Below are positions 31,924-44,231 of a stretch of 64,000 bases of DNA, piece after piece. A program made the position numbers and the translations under genes. Location: NCBI GenBank assembly GCA_039096225.1, contig JBBPEB010000009.1, positions 1 to 64,000 on the forward strand. Reading direction: 5' to 3'. The notes below the pieces were generated by a model. It had not been told where the DNA came from, did no database searches, and saw nothing but the letters and a program-made list of their open reading frames with translations. Origin of the DNA: Blastocystis sp. Blastoise. Its lineage: Eukaryota; Sar; Bigyra; Opalinata; Blastocystidae. Position 1 is the first letter of the stretch; every line of letters begins with the position of its first letter.

Positions 31924-32469
31924 TTACTTTTATATTATTATTCTATATATATATATCTGTAAATTTTTATTGGGGAATTATGAATTTATAAAATCTATAA
32001 ATAGTTATTTAAAGAAAAATAGATAAAAAAAATCAAATTTCTTTTTATATATATTAGGGAATCCTATAGTGTTTTAATAACACAACATAACGACTATAAA
32101 AAGAACAAGAAAACAATTTAAAATGAACAAAATCCATAATTTATTAAGAACAAGGAAATACATTTAATAACATGAAAACAAAGAAAAGAAGAAAACAAAA
32201 ATAAACTAAAAGAATAATATCAAAATATAACTAAATAAATAAAATACAAAATATATATATATAAAATAAAATTGATAGATATAATCATTAGATAATTATA
32301 ATCATTAGATAATTATAATCATTAGATAATTATATTCATTAGATAATTATATTCATTAGATAATTATATTCATTAGATAATTATATTCATTAGATAATTA
32401 TATTAAATTATATAATTATATTAAATAATAAAAACAGAATAAATAATGCTAATTTTAACTTTAAAAAAT
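31924..32469. other. convergent intergenic region with 17-bp repeat
   Basis: 3' regions of SEN34 (+) and a small membrane-protein gene (-). A tandem repeat of attagataattat(a/t)ttc type (about eight copies, 32275-32400) sits here. No gene seen. Confidence 0.65.
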
Positions 32470-33019
32470 TTAACTGTCTATATTATTAGAGTTTGTATAT
32501 TTATCATAATATGTTTTTGATTGAATAGGAAGAACATATTCTTTATAGGATTCATATAGAGATTTATTCTTAGGAATATACGTAGTAAATAAATCAATAG
32601 AGGGATCCTTATGAAATAAAAAGAAGCGCGATAGATCATTTTTATTACTTATAAACTCATCTTCAGTATCTGAAGACTACAAAATAATGATTCTTAAAAT
32701 AAAAATAATAAAAATATACTAAATAAACGTCATATTTGTACTCAATGGAAATAGGATCTGCAAATTGAACATGCCTTACAACATCTGGTCTTGAATACTA
32801 TATTGAGAATAATAAATATATATATATATAAATAGTATAACCCATAAAGAAACTTACGAGTGATAACTGAGACGGTATACTTTTGATTGAAGGTTTTGTT
32901 TCATCATTATAATTATCTAGTTTTTTATTCTTTTTAAAAAGAAGATTATAGAAGAAGAATCCAAGGAATGTTCCAAAAGTAATTAATGCGATATCACGAA
33001 AAATTTCTTTATCATACAT
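32470..33019 (-). CDS. small single-pass membrane protein, unknown
   Basis: Three exons (32858-33019, 32729-32797, 32470-32676), all phase 0, give 145 residues. An N-terminal hydrophobic helix (about 8-28, IALITFGTFLGFFFYNLLF) is followed by a Lys-rich stretch (KKNKK), then a polar chain rich in Ser, Asp and Tyr. The positive residues after the helix suggest that the C-terminal part faces the cytosol. I do not recognise the family. The donor of intron 2 is GTTTAT, less common here than GTATAT. The gene is divergent from the SET-domain gene, with starts only 287 bp apart. Confidence 0.6.
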
Positions 33020-33306
33020 TTTTTATAATTTTTACATAAACCTAGTTTGTTATTTATTCATTAACCTATGTATAAATATATACAATTTCAGAATATATTT
33101 AAAAAATGATAATGAAACAATAAATGAGATTATGTTGTGTTTTTCTAGTTATGATTTTCAATTAATCATGATTCATATGTTTTTCTTTTGAACAATAAGA
33201 AAGTGTAGATAATCCATCATTATAACCCATTTATTTGTTTTTATATTTTTTAAGAAGTATTTAAAGAGTGTAGCTTATTAAATACATAAAATAATTGGGA
33301 AACGAT

Positions 33307-34544
33307 ATGGATCCTATTGAAATTGAATATGAAATAGATTCAGATGATAAAACTAAAGCGTTTTCTATTGATGTAGAAGTATGTGATCACTAGTAAAAGT
33401 ATAGAACCTATTATTTATAGACTTTATTTGCTACAATTCCTGAAGATGTATATGATCCGTTTTCTACAACGAATTATTCTGAGAATAAAGAATGCAAGGA
33501 ATTCATGAAATGGACATTAGAGAATAATATTGAAATTCGTCATGTTCGTTTACTTTCTAATGCTTCTGGCGTATATATATTGTTTTTATTGTTATGTTTT
33601 ATGTTTTGTTTTATTTATATTGTTTTTATTGTTATGTTTTATGTTTTGTTTTATTTATATTGTTTTTATTGTTATGTTTTATGTTTTGTTTTATTTATTT
33701 ATTGTTTTATATATATTAATTTATTTATTTATGATTTGATACATATGAAATTGTTTATTTATATATATATTAAAGTACATAATTTTTATTTCTAGTGTTA
33801 ATGATATTATATTTATATATATTATTATTATAAAAATAGTTTTATAATCTCTTAAAAAATAAAATTAATTATAATTATATATATATATAGGATAGAGGTA
33901 TATTTGCTATAGAAGATATACAGGATGGTGATATATTGATGAATATTCCAGAACCTATGATTATTACCGTGGAAATGGGAATGGAAACACCTATTGGACG
34001 TTCTGTATATATATAATATATAATATATATAGTATATATAATATATAATATATATACAATATGTATAATATATATTATATATAACATTTCAATATAGGTG
34101 AGTATGAATGAGTCTCTGTTTTCAAATATAAAACATGTTTATTTATCTCTCTTCTTACTTTATGATAAGTCTAATTTTAATTCTCTTTTCCATCATTATT
34201 ATCGATGTCTTCCTCACGATCTCTCATTTATTCCTTTTAATTGGACACAAGAACAAGTCAATCTTCTAGAAGGAAGCAGTGTTGTATATATATATATATA
34301 TATATATATATTAATATTATATTTTATGATATTCTTTTTGGAACTCTAAAAATATATATATTCATGTTTAATATAGAATATACTTATAATATATATATAT
34401 ATATATATATAGATATTAGAGAACGAAGAGCGCCGGAGAATGTATACTGATGATTATTCATTATTATGCCAATTAGACTCCACATTCAAACAATTCTCTT
34501 TATCTATATATATATGGTCTAGACTTATTGTCTCTAGGTATATA

Positions 34545-34576
<32 letters not shown>

Positions 34577-36902
34577 GTCGTAATTTTGGTATTCATACTC
34601 CACAACGAGATTCTTCTTGTCTTGTATATATATATATATAATATTTATTATTATTATTAGTCAATAACAATAGAATCTCTAATTTTATTCTATATACTAT
34701 ATATATATATATAATATTTATTATTATTATTAGTCAATAACAATAGAATCTCTAATTTTATTCTCTATACTATATATATATATATAATATTTATTATTAT
34801 TATTAGTATATAACAATAGAATCTCTAATTTTATTCTATATACTATATATATATATATAATATTTATTATTATTATTAGTCAATAACAATAGAATCTCTA
34901 ATTTTATTCTATATACTATATATATATTATAGGTCCCTTTGGCAGATATGGTCAATCACAGTAATAATGCGAATTGTATATGGATATATCATCCTTTTTC
35001 AAATATTATAAAATCCTCTGTGAAAATACGAGATATTCACGGGAATCCATCTAGTTCAGATCATCCACTTTCTTGTTTTATTATGAAAGCTACCCAAAAT
35101 ATAAAAAAAGGAGATCAAATATATTCTATTATGAATTCTATTCATGATAATCAGTATTCCTATAATTACTTATTGTTTTCATTATTATATAAATATAGAT
35201 ATATTATTCGTATGGTGCAAAACCCAATCGTCGCTATTTTTTAAATTATGGGTTTACGTTAATCAATAATATTAGTGATGATCTGTATTTCAATTGTGTT
35301 CTCCACGTTGTTTTTTGTCTTCCAAATGAAGATGAGAATTATGAAGAGAAAAGAGATATTATGAAAGCAATTCCTTTCTGTATATATAATATATAATATA
35401 TATAATATATATAATATATATATAATGATTATAGTATGTTCAACTCCAAGAGCATTTGTATTATCGATGAATTATGATGAGGATGAAACATTTAATGTGT
35501 TTCAATATATATCTTTTTATTTATATTCATTCCTCTTTTTTCATTTTTATCTCTATATAATATATAATATATAATATATAATATATAATATATAATATAT
35601 TATATATAATATATAATATATAATATATAATATATAATATATAATATATAATATATAATATATAATATATAATATATAATATATAATATATCCTTCATAT
35701 TCCCTGTTTACCTTCGTTATTGTTTAATGGATCCAGATGAATTTCAAGATTTCCTCTCTATACTCTCGGATTCATCAAATATAAAGAATAATAAAAATAT
35801 AGATTACAATAAAAATAATATGAGTAATGATATTCATAAATCTTATACAAAAGAATGTTTACAATCAATATATGAACTTCTTTCTAATCCTATTTCTATT
35901 CTAAATGAACTTACCGTTCTAAGTGTTTTAGAACAATATTCTAGGTATATTAATATACTATTTATAGGATGTATACAAACTCAACTTTTATTTTTTATTC
36001 ACTTTAAATAATATATATTTAATCCTGTTTATAGAATCATAATATATATATATATAATATATTCAATATAATAAATAAATGTATTCTTCTATAGACATCA
36101 ACTTCGACAATATAAGACATCTTTTACTGAAGATCTTAATCGATTAACAAGTACAAAAACATTGTCAAATTCATTCTTAAAGAACTCTACTGTCATTGTA
36201 TATATATGTTTTCTAAATATATATATATTATTATTATTACCATTATTATACATAGTTAAAAGATGAAAAACAAATCTGTTTATTTTATATTCTATTATAT
36301 ACCATTTGCAATGAACTTTATGATATGAATCAAAACGAAATAGAAGAAGTATTTATTATTCTATTTTTATTCTATATATTATTCTATTTTTTATTATTCT
36401 ATTTTTATTATTCTATTTTTATTTATATATTATTCTATTTTTATTCTATTTTTATTATTCTATTTATATTCTATTTATATTCTATTAATTATTCTATTAA
36501 TTATTATTAATTATTCTTTAATTATTCTTTAATTATTCTTTAATTATTCTATACATTATTCTATTTTTATTATTCAATTTTTATTATTCTATTTTTATTA
36601 TTCTATTTTTATTATTCTATATATACTCTATTCTTTACACCTATTTATCTTTCTTTTTTTTTAATATTTTCTATGATCTACATTACAATATATGAATATT
36701 ATATACATTATTATATTCTCTCTCCCTATCTCTATATATATAGACCATAGAATTTTATTCTAATTATAATGAACTTTATCTCTATTTGAAATCTATATTT
36801 TATCCTCTTCTTGTATATTCTAATCATTCTGAAACTAGTAGTTCAATCAGTTATGATAGTTCCAGCGATAGTAGTGTTTTATCATCATCAAGTGATATGT
36901 AA
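33307..36902 (+). CDS. SETD3-like SET-domain protein methyltransferase
   Basis: Thirteen exons (33307-33378, 33421-33570, 33891-34004, 34098-34283, 34413-34537, 34578-34623, 34933-35118, 35199-35379, 35435-35496, 35691-35944, 36095-36197, 36256-36348, 36744-36902) would give about 576 residues; human SETD3 has 594. Split-SET landmarks are present in order: DRGIFAIEDIQDGDIL, LLEGSSV, LIVSRNFG, ADMVNHSNNANC (the NHS motif), and YGAKPNRRYFLNYGF. A Rubisco-LSMT-type substrate-binding region follows (VYLRYCLMDPDEF). Relatives methylate actin histidine or other proteins using S-adenosylmethionine. Two junctions are abnormal: no GT where exon 7 must end (35118/35119), and no AG anywhere between about 35483 and 35714 for the start of exon 10. 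The gene may be damaged, mis-sequenced, or spliced non-canonically. Confidence 0.75.
33577..33705. repeat. ~46-bp tandem repeat in intron 2
   Basis: About three copies of a unit beginning ttgtttttattgttatgttt in the second intron of the SET gene. Confidence 0.85.
34624..34931. repeat. ~80-bp tandem repeat in intron 6
   Basis: Nearly four copies of an ~80-bp unit fill the sixth intron of the SET gene. Each holds a TA run, a TTATTATTATTAG stretch and the block caataacaatagaatctcta. One copy differs (tatataacaatag). Confidence 0.92.
35555..35690. repeat. TAATATA repeat in intron 9
   Basis: Tandem taatata units fill the AG-less intron in front of exon 10 of the SET gene. Confidence 0.9.
36349..36640. 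repeat. TTCTATTTTTATTA repeat in intron 12
   Basis: Imperfect short tandem units of ttctatttttatta fill much of the last intron of the SET gene. Confidence 0.8.
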
Positions 36903-37565
36903 TATTATATACATTTATATAGATCAACTTTCTTTTCCTTTTTTGTTTCTCTTTTTGTATGTTTTCTTTTGCTTCTATTATTCATTTTTCTTTTAAATCT
37001 AATTATATATATTGCATATGTAATATTATTTTTGTTGTTAAATTTAGTACGTTGTAAATTAATTTGAAAATAAGTTTTTTTTTCAATTTTTCTTTGTACA
37101 TAATCCTTAAATCTTCTCTCTACTATAAAAATTGTATTTCTTATTCATTCTAACTTATCTATACTAAATTCATAAACAATATTTCACAACTTGTTCATAA
37201 TCATCACGGTTCATTTCTTAATAAAACACAAAATTATATACAAAATATCCTAATATTTCTATCCAGTTTATAAAATATATACATTTTTCATTTAAATATC
37301 GTCATCTTTACAGAATAAAGTTTAAAAAAACATTTCATTAAAAAATAAAGATTTTCACTGTATCTTAAAAGATAACCGTCATTATTTAGAAAAATATAAA
37401 AAAAACAATATGTTCAATGATATCCAATTTATGAAAAATGTATTTGTTTATCAAATAATAAAATCACTGAACAGTTCAAAAAAAAAGAAAACTAAGAAAA
37501 ACACTTTTTTTGTATTTATTGTATTTATTCAATTAGATATAGAAATATAAAGAGTTTCATTCCAA
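36903..37565. other. intergenic spacer
   Basis: AT-rich spacer between the SET gene and the MRH receptor-like gene, both on the plus strand. No gene or RNA is recognisable. Confidence 0.55.
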
Positions 37566-38496
37566 ATGAGATCTTATTTTGTTCTTTTTGTTGCTATTAT
37601 TGCTGTTACACAAGCAATTGAATGCACTTTTTCCAGAAGTGGTGTCACATATGATTTATCAAAGCTTACTTCTAAATCAGATTATAGAATAAAGGATACT
37701 GCTGTTGTTTCTAGCGAAAATAGAACGTATGATATACTTTATATCTGTTTTTAATTGATTATTTTTTAAAATTCCTTTTGTTTTATATATAATTTCTATT
37801 CTTTCTTTATAAATTTATACAAGTCATCAATAGACATATATATTTCACTCTTATAATTTTGTAAATATAGTGTTGTTTTCAATGTTTGTTCAAATACAGT
37901 TTATGTTCCTCGTGATGCTTTTGGCGGCAAAGGTTGTGAAACTACAGATCATCTTAAGAAACCTGATGGTAGTATTGAAACTACTTCAGATCCTTCTCCT
38001 GCTTATTCTGTTGATTCTCAAGATGGCTGCAAGAGATTAAGTATGGACATTAGTAATCCTGATAATATGGATATTTCTTTATATGGTATATATATATTAA
38101 TTATTATTATATTTTATTATTATTTTTTATTTTATTATATTCTGTTTTATTATTATTATATATATATATATATATTTTGTTATTATTCTTATTAGTTTTA
38201 TTATTATATATATATATATTTTTGTTATTATTATTATTGTTATATAAATAGTTACACTATTATATATATAGATAGAAGAGATTTTGCTGCTGGTGTTGTC
38301 TTAACTTATCAGAATGGTGATTATTGTTGTGTTGATTCCCAATGTACTAATACTGCTCTTAGTTCGTTAGTTATCAATTGGATTTGTACGGATAACTCTT
38401 TCAAAATGCCTTCTCAAGCTATTATTTCTGATAATGTCAATACTTGTGCTTCTACTCTTGTCATTGAATCTACTTATGCTTGTCCTACTGGTATAA

Positions 38497-38533
<37 letters not shown>

Positions 38534-39204
38534 TTTATTTTTATTATTATTTTTTTATTATTATTATTTTTTTTATTGTTATTTTTTAAATTTTATTATT
38601 ATTATTTTTTTAAATTTTTTTATTATTATTTTTATTATTATTATTTTATTATCTTTATTTTTTTTTATGCCATATTAAAAGTCCTAAATCACAAGTATAT
38701 ACATTTTTAGATTATATACAATATAAATTATAATTAATAATAACATGTATCTATAGAATGTCCTATTGTTAATGATCATTTATGTAATAACCACGGTTCT
38801 TGTGGTTATGATTTATCTAATGCTAATGCTCACTGTTATTGTAATAGCGGCTGGTATGGTGAATCTTGTAATATGATTATTGAAGTTGGTATGTATTCTT
38901 ATTATACTTATTATTATATTATTTTCTTAATCTTATATTATTCATATTATTATATAGATTTAATGGATATCAATACTTGGGCAATTATTATTACCATTTT
39001 ATTATCCCTTATTGTTATCATTACTGTGTATGTAGATTTATTATTTATTATATATTTTTATAACTTTCCAAATAACTCTCATTAATCATTTCTTTCTATA
39101 GTATTTCTGTATATCTTAAACTTCGTAAGATTAATGTTGATCCTGATGCTTTTGAAAACCTTGAAACTAAATTCAATGAATTAGGTCAAATGACTCAATT
39201 CTAA
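37566..39204 (+). CDS. type I membrane protein with MRH lectin-like and EGF-like domains
   Basis: Six exons (37566-37726, 37871-38085, 38272-38490, 38757-38888, 38958-39027, 39102-39204) give 299 residues. A clear signal peptide (about 1-17, FVLFVAIIAVTQA) is followed by a mannose-6-phosphate-receptor-homology domain: YDLSKLTSKSDY, VVFNVC, a GDYCC pair, LVINWIC, and a final ESTYACP that supplies the Glu and Tyr of the usual sugar-binding set. The Arg normally near the INxxC strand is not obvious. An EGF-like unit follows (CNNHGSC...CYCNSGWYGESC). One membrane helix (about 240-262) leads to a ~35-residue cytosolic tail. MRH proteins sort or check N-glycoproteins in the ER, Golgi or endosomes; a sorting-receptor role is inference. 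Confidence 0.8.
38495..38660. repeat. TTA/T-rich simple repeat in intron 3
   Basis: A TTA array grading into T-rich sequence within intron 3 of the MRH gene. Confidence 0.8.
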
Positions 39205-39529
39205 ACATATATATACATATATACAATAACTGTTTTCTTTTATATGTATATGAGAACAATATACATATTCTCTATTTGCTCTGTATAATACTATTTAATT
39301 ATTTGTTGTTTTATTATGATTGTTCTCTTCTTCATTTTTTTTTAAAACAAAAATTAAAAGTTTATAATTATTCTTATAAACTGTTAAAACAACAATATTC
39401 ATCAACTATTTACTTTTAATACACTTAATAATTAGAATAAAATATATATATATATATATATATATAAAAGAATAAATTATTAAAATATATATATATTTAG
39501 AATACAGGATTCTCTATATAGGATAATAT
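39205..39529. other. convergent intergenic region
   Basis: 3' regions of the MRH gene (+) and the second BTB-TLDc gene (-). AT-rich, with nothing else seen. Confidence 0.6.
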
Positions 39530-41517
39530 TTATTTACATTGGAATACTTCATATTCTTCAATTTTAAATTCATTACATTTATCATTTGCAGCAGTATTAG
39601 TGAATAGAGAAAATCCATAAATAGGATCAATACAAAAAGCAGGATCAGTTGTATTTGTAGTAAAATAACAACTAGAATTAACTTTATGACAAAATTGACA
39701 TATAGAGATTCCTCCATTAAAACAAGGTCCCCATTGTGAACAATAAGATAGAGTATCTCTTTTATCTGTAGCCTTCAGTTTGATAGGTGAAGTATTATGT
39801 GGATTATTGAATGAAAATAAAAATGCATTCTTATCACGTGCATATATCCAAGTATCTATTATATATAGATATAGTTATAATATATACAGAATAATCAATT
39901 AAAAATCAAATATATTTATTATAACTGATTTAATATATATATATATATATACTTGGTTGGTATTTCTTAGGTTTAGTCCATCCTTTAGAAGTAAATCCTC
40001 CAAAACGATAAGTCAAATCATTCTTATCTTTATATGACACTAATACAAGAAGATTTGTCTTATTATCACAATATTCGTGAAATCTTTCACAACTAAACGC
40101 ATTCTCTGAAGCTCTATATATATTATTATTATTAAATATATAAGTATTTTTAGTGTAGATACTATATATCATGAAAAATATATTATATAATAAAATGAGA
40201 ATATATTTTTATTAGAATATAAATATAATACTATAATTTATTAAAAAATATATATATAAATATATATATAAATATTTATAATAATATAAAATATATAATA
40301 TATATATATATCTATTCAAAATTATATTAAAAAAAATTATAATAACAATATATAGAAAGAAAACTATATAATAACAAAAAATATAGAAAGAAATAAAATA
40401 TAAAACCTATATCTACATACCTGAAAAGTAATTTCCAATAATAATTTTTATTCTTCATATAGTCTTTCATAAATGAATTCAAGTAAGCGTCATGTATTTG
40501 CAGCATAATAGCAGATCCAACAAGTGTTTGAGACATCATTATTACTGTGGATAATTGACCTGTAGGTAGAATTCCAAACATATATAATTCTTTCATTAAA
40601 AGTTGACTGTCTACATGAGTACAATATATTTTATTAACTATATGTGTATCCTTCTTAATAATACCTTGTATAATATCTTCATATACTAATTCAAGATTAT
40701 ATTCAAAATAATTACTTTCTTTATTATATTGAATACGATTAAACGGAATACAATCCAAAAGAATATTCTGAAGATGGTTCAATATCAAATAATTATTTAT
40801 TTCTGTATTGACTTTTCCATTAATAAGCAGTTGTTTACGATTTATCCATGCATCTTGAAGATTATAAGGAGATTTCGACATATACATACGACTCAACTCT
40901 GGTCGAATACCTATATTTAAGAAACATAATACATTAAAGAATTGAATCAATTCTTCAGAACTTAACAAGGCATAATCAATCGATTCTTTATATAAATATC
41001 TCTTTAAAAGATCAATATTAGAATAAGGAAAATCAATATAACCTGAATTCTCTTTATTCCGTTTTGAAAGATCTATATAAAATTCATATAAATGTGAATC
41101 TTTATAGTTTCGAAGTATCGATGTATCAATTATCATTTCTGATTCTGAACCTTGAAAAATAAACTTCATTTTCTTATTTTTATCTTCAACCTTTCCAGTA
41201 TATTCTTTGAACTTCTCATCTTCTTCTATAAGATCATCTAATTTCTGTTCTATTTTTCGCTTTAAAGTACGATTCTTATGATCATTCTGATTCAAAGAAT
41301 CTGAAAAATCATGCAAGAGGTCATATATCTGTTGTTTCAATGACAACGCCTCATTTTCTCTATCGGTATTTTTAAAACACTCGGAGATATCATTCAAAAT
41401 AGTGTCAATTGCTTCATTTTCTTTGTCAATATTTTTTAAATATTTTGAAAAATCGTTCAGAAAGCTATCATATGCTCGTTCATCATCACTAGAAGAATCA
41501 TCAATTGTCTTACTCAC
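39530..41517 (-). CDS. BTB-TLDc protein with N-terminal acidic coiled coil
   Basis: Three exons (40421-41517, 39953-40113, 39530-39855) give 527 residues. The first ~115 residues are acidic and Lys/Glu-rich, probably coiled coil, with an internal near-repeat (NDFSKYLKNIDKENEAIDT then NDISECFKNTDRENEA). A BTB-like domain starts at FIFQGSESEMIIDTSIL. The TLDc domain follows: RASENAFSCERFHEYCDN opening, FGGFTSKGW, RDKNAFLFSF, WGPCFNGGISIC and EEYEVFQCK at the end. Introns fall at the same two positions and phases (2 and 1) as in the paralogue at 20737-22909, so the two are duplicates. A role like OXR1/TLDC proteins (oxidative stress, V-ATPase) is only inference. Confidence 0.86.
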
Positions 41518-42049
41518 TAAATTGTAAACAAAATAATTATAAAATGAAGCATATATATATATTGTATTTAAATATATATAGAAAAGGGAATTTAGAATAT
41601 ATACATACTTTTTATAGAATTCTTAATTTGAAAGAATAATAAAATATGAAGAAGAAGAAATATTTATTTTTTTTAAATAACTATCAGGTAGTTATTGGAT
41701 ATTTTGAAAAGAAATCTGATTATTATTGGAAATTCCTTATAAGAATTGCGAGATAATTTATTCATTTTGCTAGCAATTGCTTTAATAACATTTCTTCATT
41801 TCTATTCTCCTATCTTTCTATATAAATGGCATTAAAACAAATTTAACGATTCTATTCTTTATGTAAATATAATCTATACCTTAAACAAAACAATATATAT
41901 GCAAACTCTTAAATAGAAGCGACAAATTATTACATTAATTTTTAAAAATATAGTATAAAAAGAAAGATAAGCAACTGAAATAAGTAATATTTAAAAAAAT
42001 AATAAATTCTAAATAGATGAATTCAATTATTTGTCGATAACTGTTGAAT
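41518..42049. other. intergenic spacer
   Basis: AT-rich spacer between two minus-strand genes, presumably containing the BTB-TLDc promoter. Nothing else recognisable. Confidence 0.55.
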
Positions 42050-43403
42050 TTAATCACTTTTGGATCGAATATTATATTTTTGTCTAATTTGATCAGCTGT
42101 TTGTTTATATTCTTCTCTTCGTCGAAGTCCTTCTATAAGATTATTCAAAATAAAATAAATAATTATAATGTAAATAGATTTATTTATTTTATTTGTTTTT
42201 ATTTTATATACCTTCTTCAGTTCTAGGACTAGATACTAATCCTGTGGAACTAGAGAGTTCTCCTTGTTCTTGATCATCACTCTATATATAGAAATAATAG
42301 TATATTTAGCTAATTTTATTAGAGTATAATCAATTAAGTTGTTTAGTAATGTAGTATAATATATAAATTTTGTTAATTGTTAATATAATATAGATAATAA
42401 TATATATAAATAATATACATCTGCTTTACTAGAAGCTCTAAAGAAAGTTAATTTAATATTTGTTGATTCATAATTCAATTTTGCTTTTATAGATCTCTCT
42501 CTGAATACACTATGAACTGTAACACCTATATTCAGAAACAGTATAGTGATTCTTTATTATATTTATAATAATATGATAATATAAATATAATATATTTAAA
42601 TAATATGATAAAATAATATATATATATAAAATAATAAAATAATAAAAACATCACAATAACAAAAACATAATAAAAATAAAACAATCACAATAACAAAAAC
42701 AATATCCAATCTATACCTCCTAAAATAGCTAATAAACTGTATAATGATTGTAATAATGTTCCACATATTATTGAACATATAAATAAACCTATATATATTT
42801 ATATAGAATACAATTTATAATCATTAATATATATAAACATTTTCTATATAAATAAAAGAAAATAATAAGAATAAGAATATAACAAATTACCTATAATTGT
42901 GACAGCAATTTTTTCCAAATCATTTAAGCGACGCTTATTAACAATAATAGGTCCAAAAGGCTCAAAAAACAAATATATAATCAAACCAGCTACAACAGCA
43001 ACAGTGAGTAAAAAGCGAATATTAAATAAACATTGAATCAACAATAATCCTGAACAAAGATAGATATAATTCGTTCTATAAAACAAGACATTTGTTTCAA
43101 ATCTCTTTTCTATCTTCTCTAAATCCTTTTTAGGCATACTCATCTTTCCAAAGAAATCTTCCCAAGGTCGCTATACATTAATATTTAATTCATCTAAAAA
43201 TATTTTAAGAAAAAAAGTATATTTCTGAAAATAATATAAAATTATCATAAAATACACAAATTGTAATACATAACATATAAAATTCAAAATAAATATACAA
43301 GATCTGCCCATCCAATCTGCTTCATTTCACGTTTAAACTGTCCAATGGCTAATAGTTGTTTAATATAATATATATAAATCTAAATACCTTTATCAGCTTC
43401 CAT
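42050..43403 (-). CDS. PRA1 family (prenylated Rab acceptor) membrane protein
   Basis: Seven exons (43388-43403, 43299-43348, 42891-43170, 42717-42788, 42419-42525, 42212-42281, 42050-42132) give 225 residues. The first exon encodes only five residues. RPWEDFFGKMSMPKKDLEKI followed by NVLFYRTNYIYLC is the PRA1 signature, with two pairs of hydrophobic helices (about 70-115 and about 125-150). A region typical of the family (HSVFRERSIKAKLN) follows, and the polar, Arg/Lys-rich tail faces the cytosol. PRA1 proteins sit in the ER or Golgi and interact with prenylated Rab GTPases. The start codon gives MEADKAIGQFKREM and fits all phases. Confidence 0.83.
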
Positions 43404-43657
43404 TCCTAATATGCTTAATAAGAAAATAAATTTGTATTTCTAGTTAAATCACTATGTAATTCTTTATAAAAAAAAATTCTTCAAAATTTTTTTGAAAAAC
43501 TGGATGCTTCACTTCATGGTTTGTTGTTTCAAGTAAAAATGTGATTTTTGACGCATAAAATGAATACTTCCAAAACATGAATTTTTAAAGAAGAAACCAG
43601 TTTTTTTCTGAAATTTTCTGAAATTCCTTGTGAAAGAACTGATTTCTTTCTGAAAAA

Positions 43658-43737
<80 letters not shown>

Positions 43738-43779
43738 AAAAAACCATTCTTATTTTTTTCTTTCCTTATATACTTATAT
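43404..43779. other. divergent intergenic region with double poly(A) tract
   Basis: Separates the PRA1 gene (-) from the NDUFA8-like gene (+), so both promoters should be here. It contains two adjacent A runs (about 43663-43735), each over 30 bases and split by a single GC. To their left are several ctgaaa(t/a)ttt motifs. Confidence 0.65.
43663..43740. repeat. paired poly(A) homopolymers
   Basis: Two runs of more than 30 A on the plus strand, each preceded by the same AAAGC step. Confidence 0.9.
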
Positions 43780-44231
43780 ATGCAAAAACAACAGACATCG
43801 AATACTGTCCGAAGAGAAGTGTTTCCATCTCCTGCAGAATTAATGGCTACATCTGATCTTATTGAAACAAATTGTGAACATGCTGTTCTTTTATATAATA
43901 AATGTATCAGTGAAACCAAGAATAAGTCTCCAGAATCATGTAAGCAATACTCTCAAAACATATATTTTTGTGCTCAAACCCAGTATGTCAACAATTCATA
44001 TACTTATTTTTTTATATTTCTATTTTTTCTTAATAAAGAAATCCTTTTGCTAATTTATAATTATAATAAACCTATTTCAAAATAATATATTACTATAGAA
44101 TTGCAAATAGCGAAGAAAAATGTCCAGATTCCTTTTATAACTTAGTAGATTGTATTCAAACAAATCCTTCAAACTTAACAAAATGCAAGGATTTATATCA
44201 AGCGTTTTATACATGTATGGACAAGGAGTAA
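43780..44231 (+). CDS. NDUFA8-like four-Cx9C mitochondrial protein
   Basis: Two exons (43780-43982, 44099-44231) give 111 residues. Pairs C32/C42, C54/C64, C76/C86 and C97/C107 are all Cx9C, forming two CHCH hairpins. The leader PSPAELMATSDLIETNC before the first Cys resembles the region ahead of the first CHCH of complex I subunit NDUFA8 (accessory subunit on the intermembrane-space side). The long NDUFA8 C-terminal tail is missing. Import would be through the Mia40 disulfide relay. It differs from the intronless four-Cx9C protein at 20190-20519, so the window has two such genes. Confidence 0.8.
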
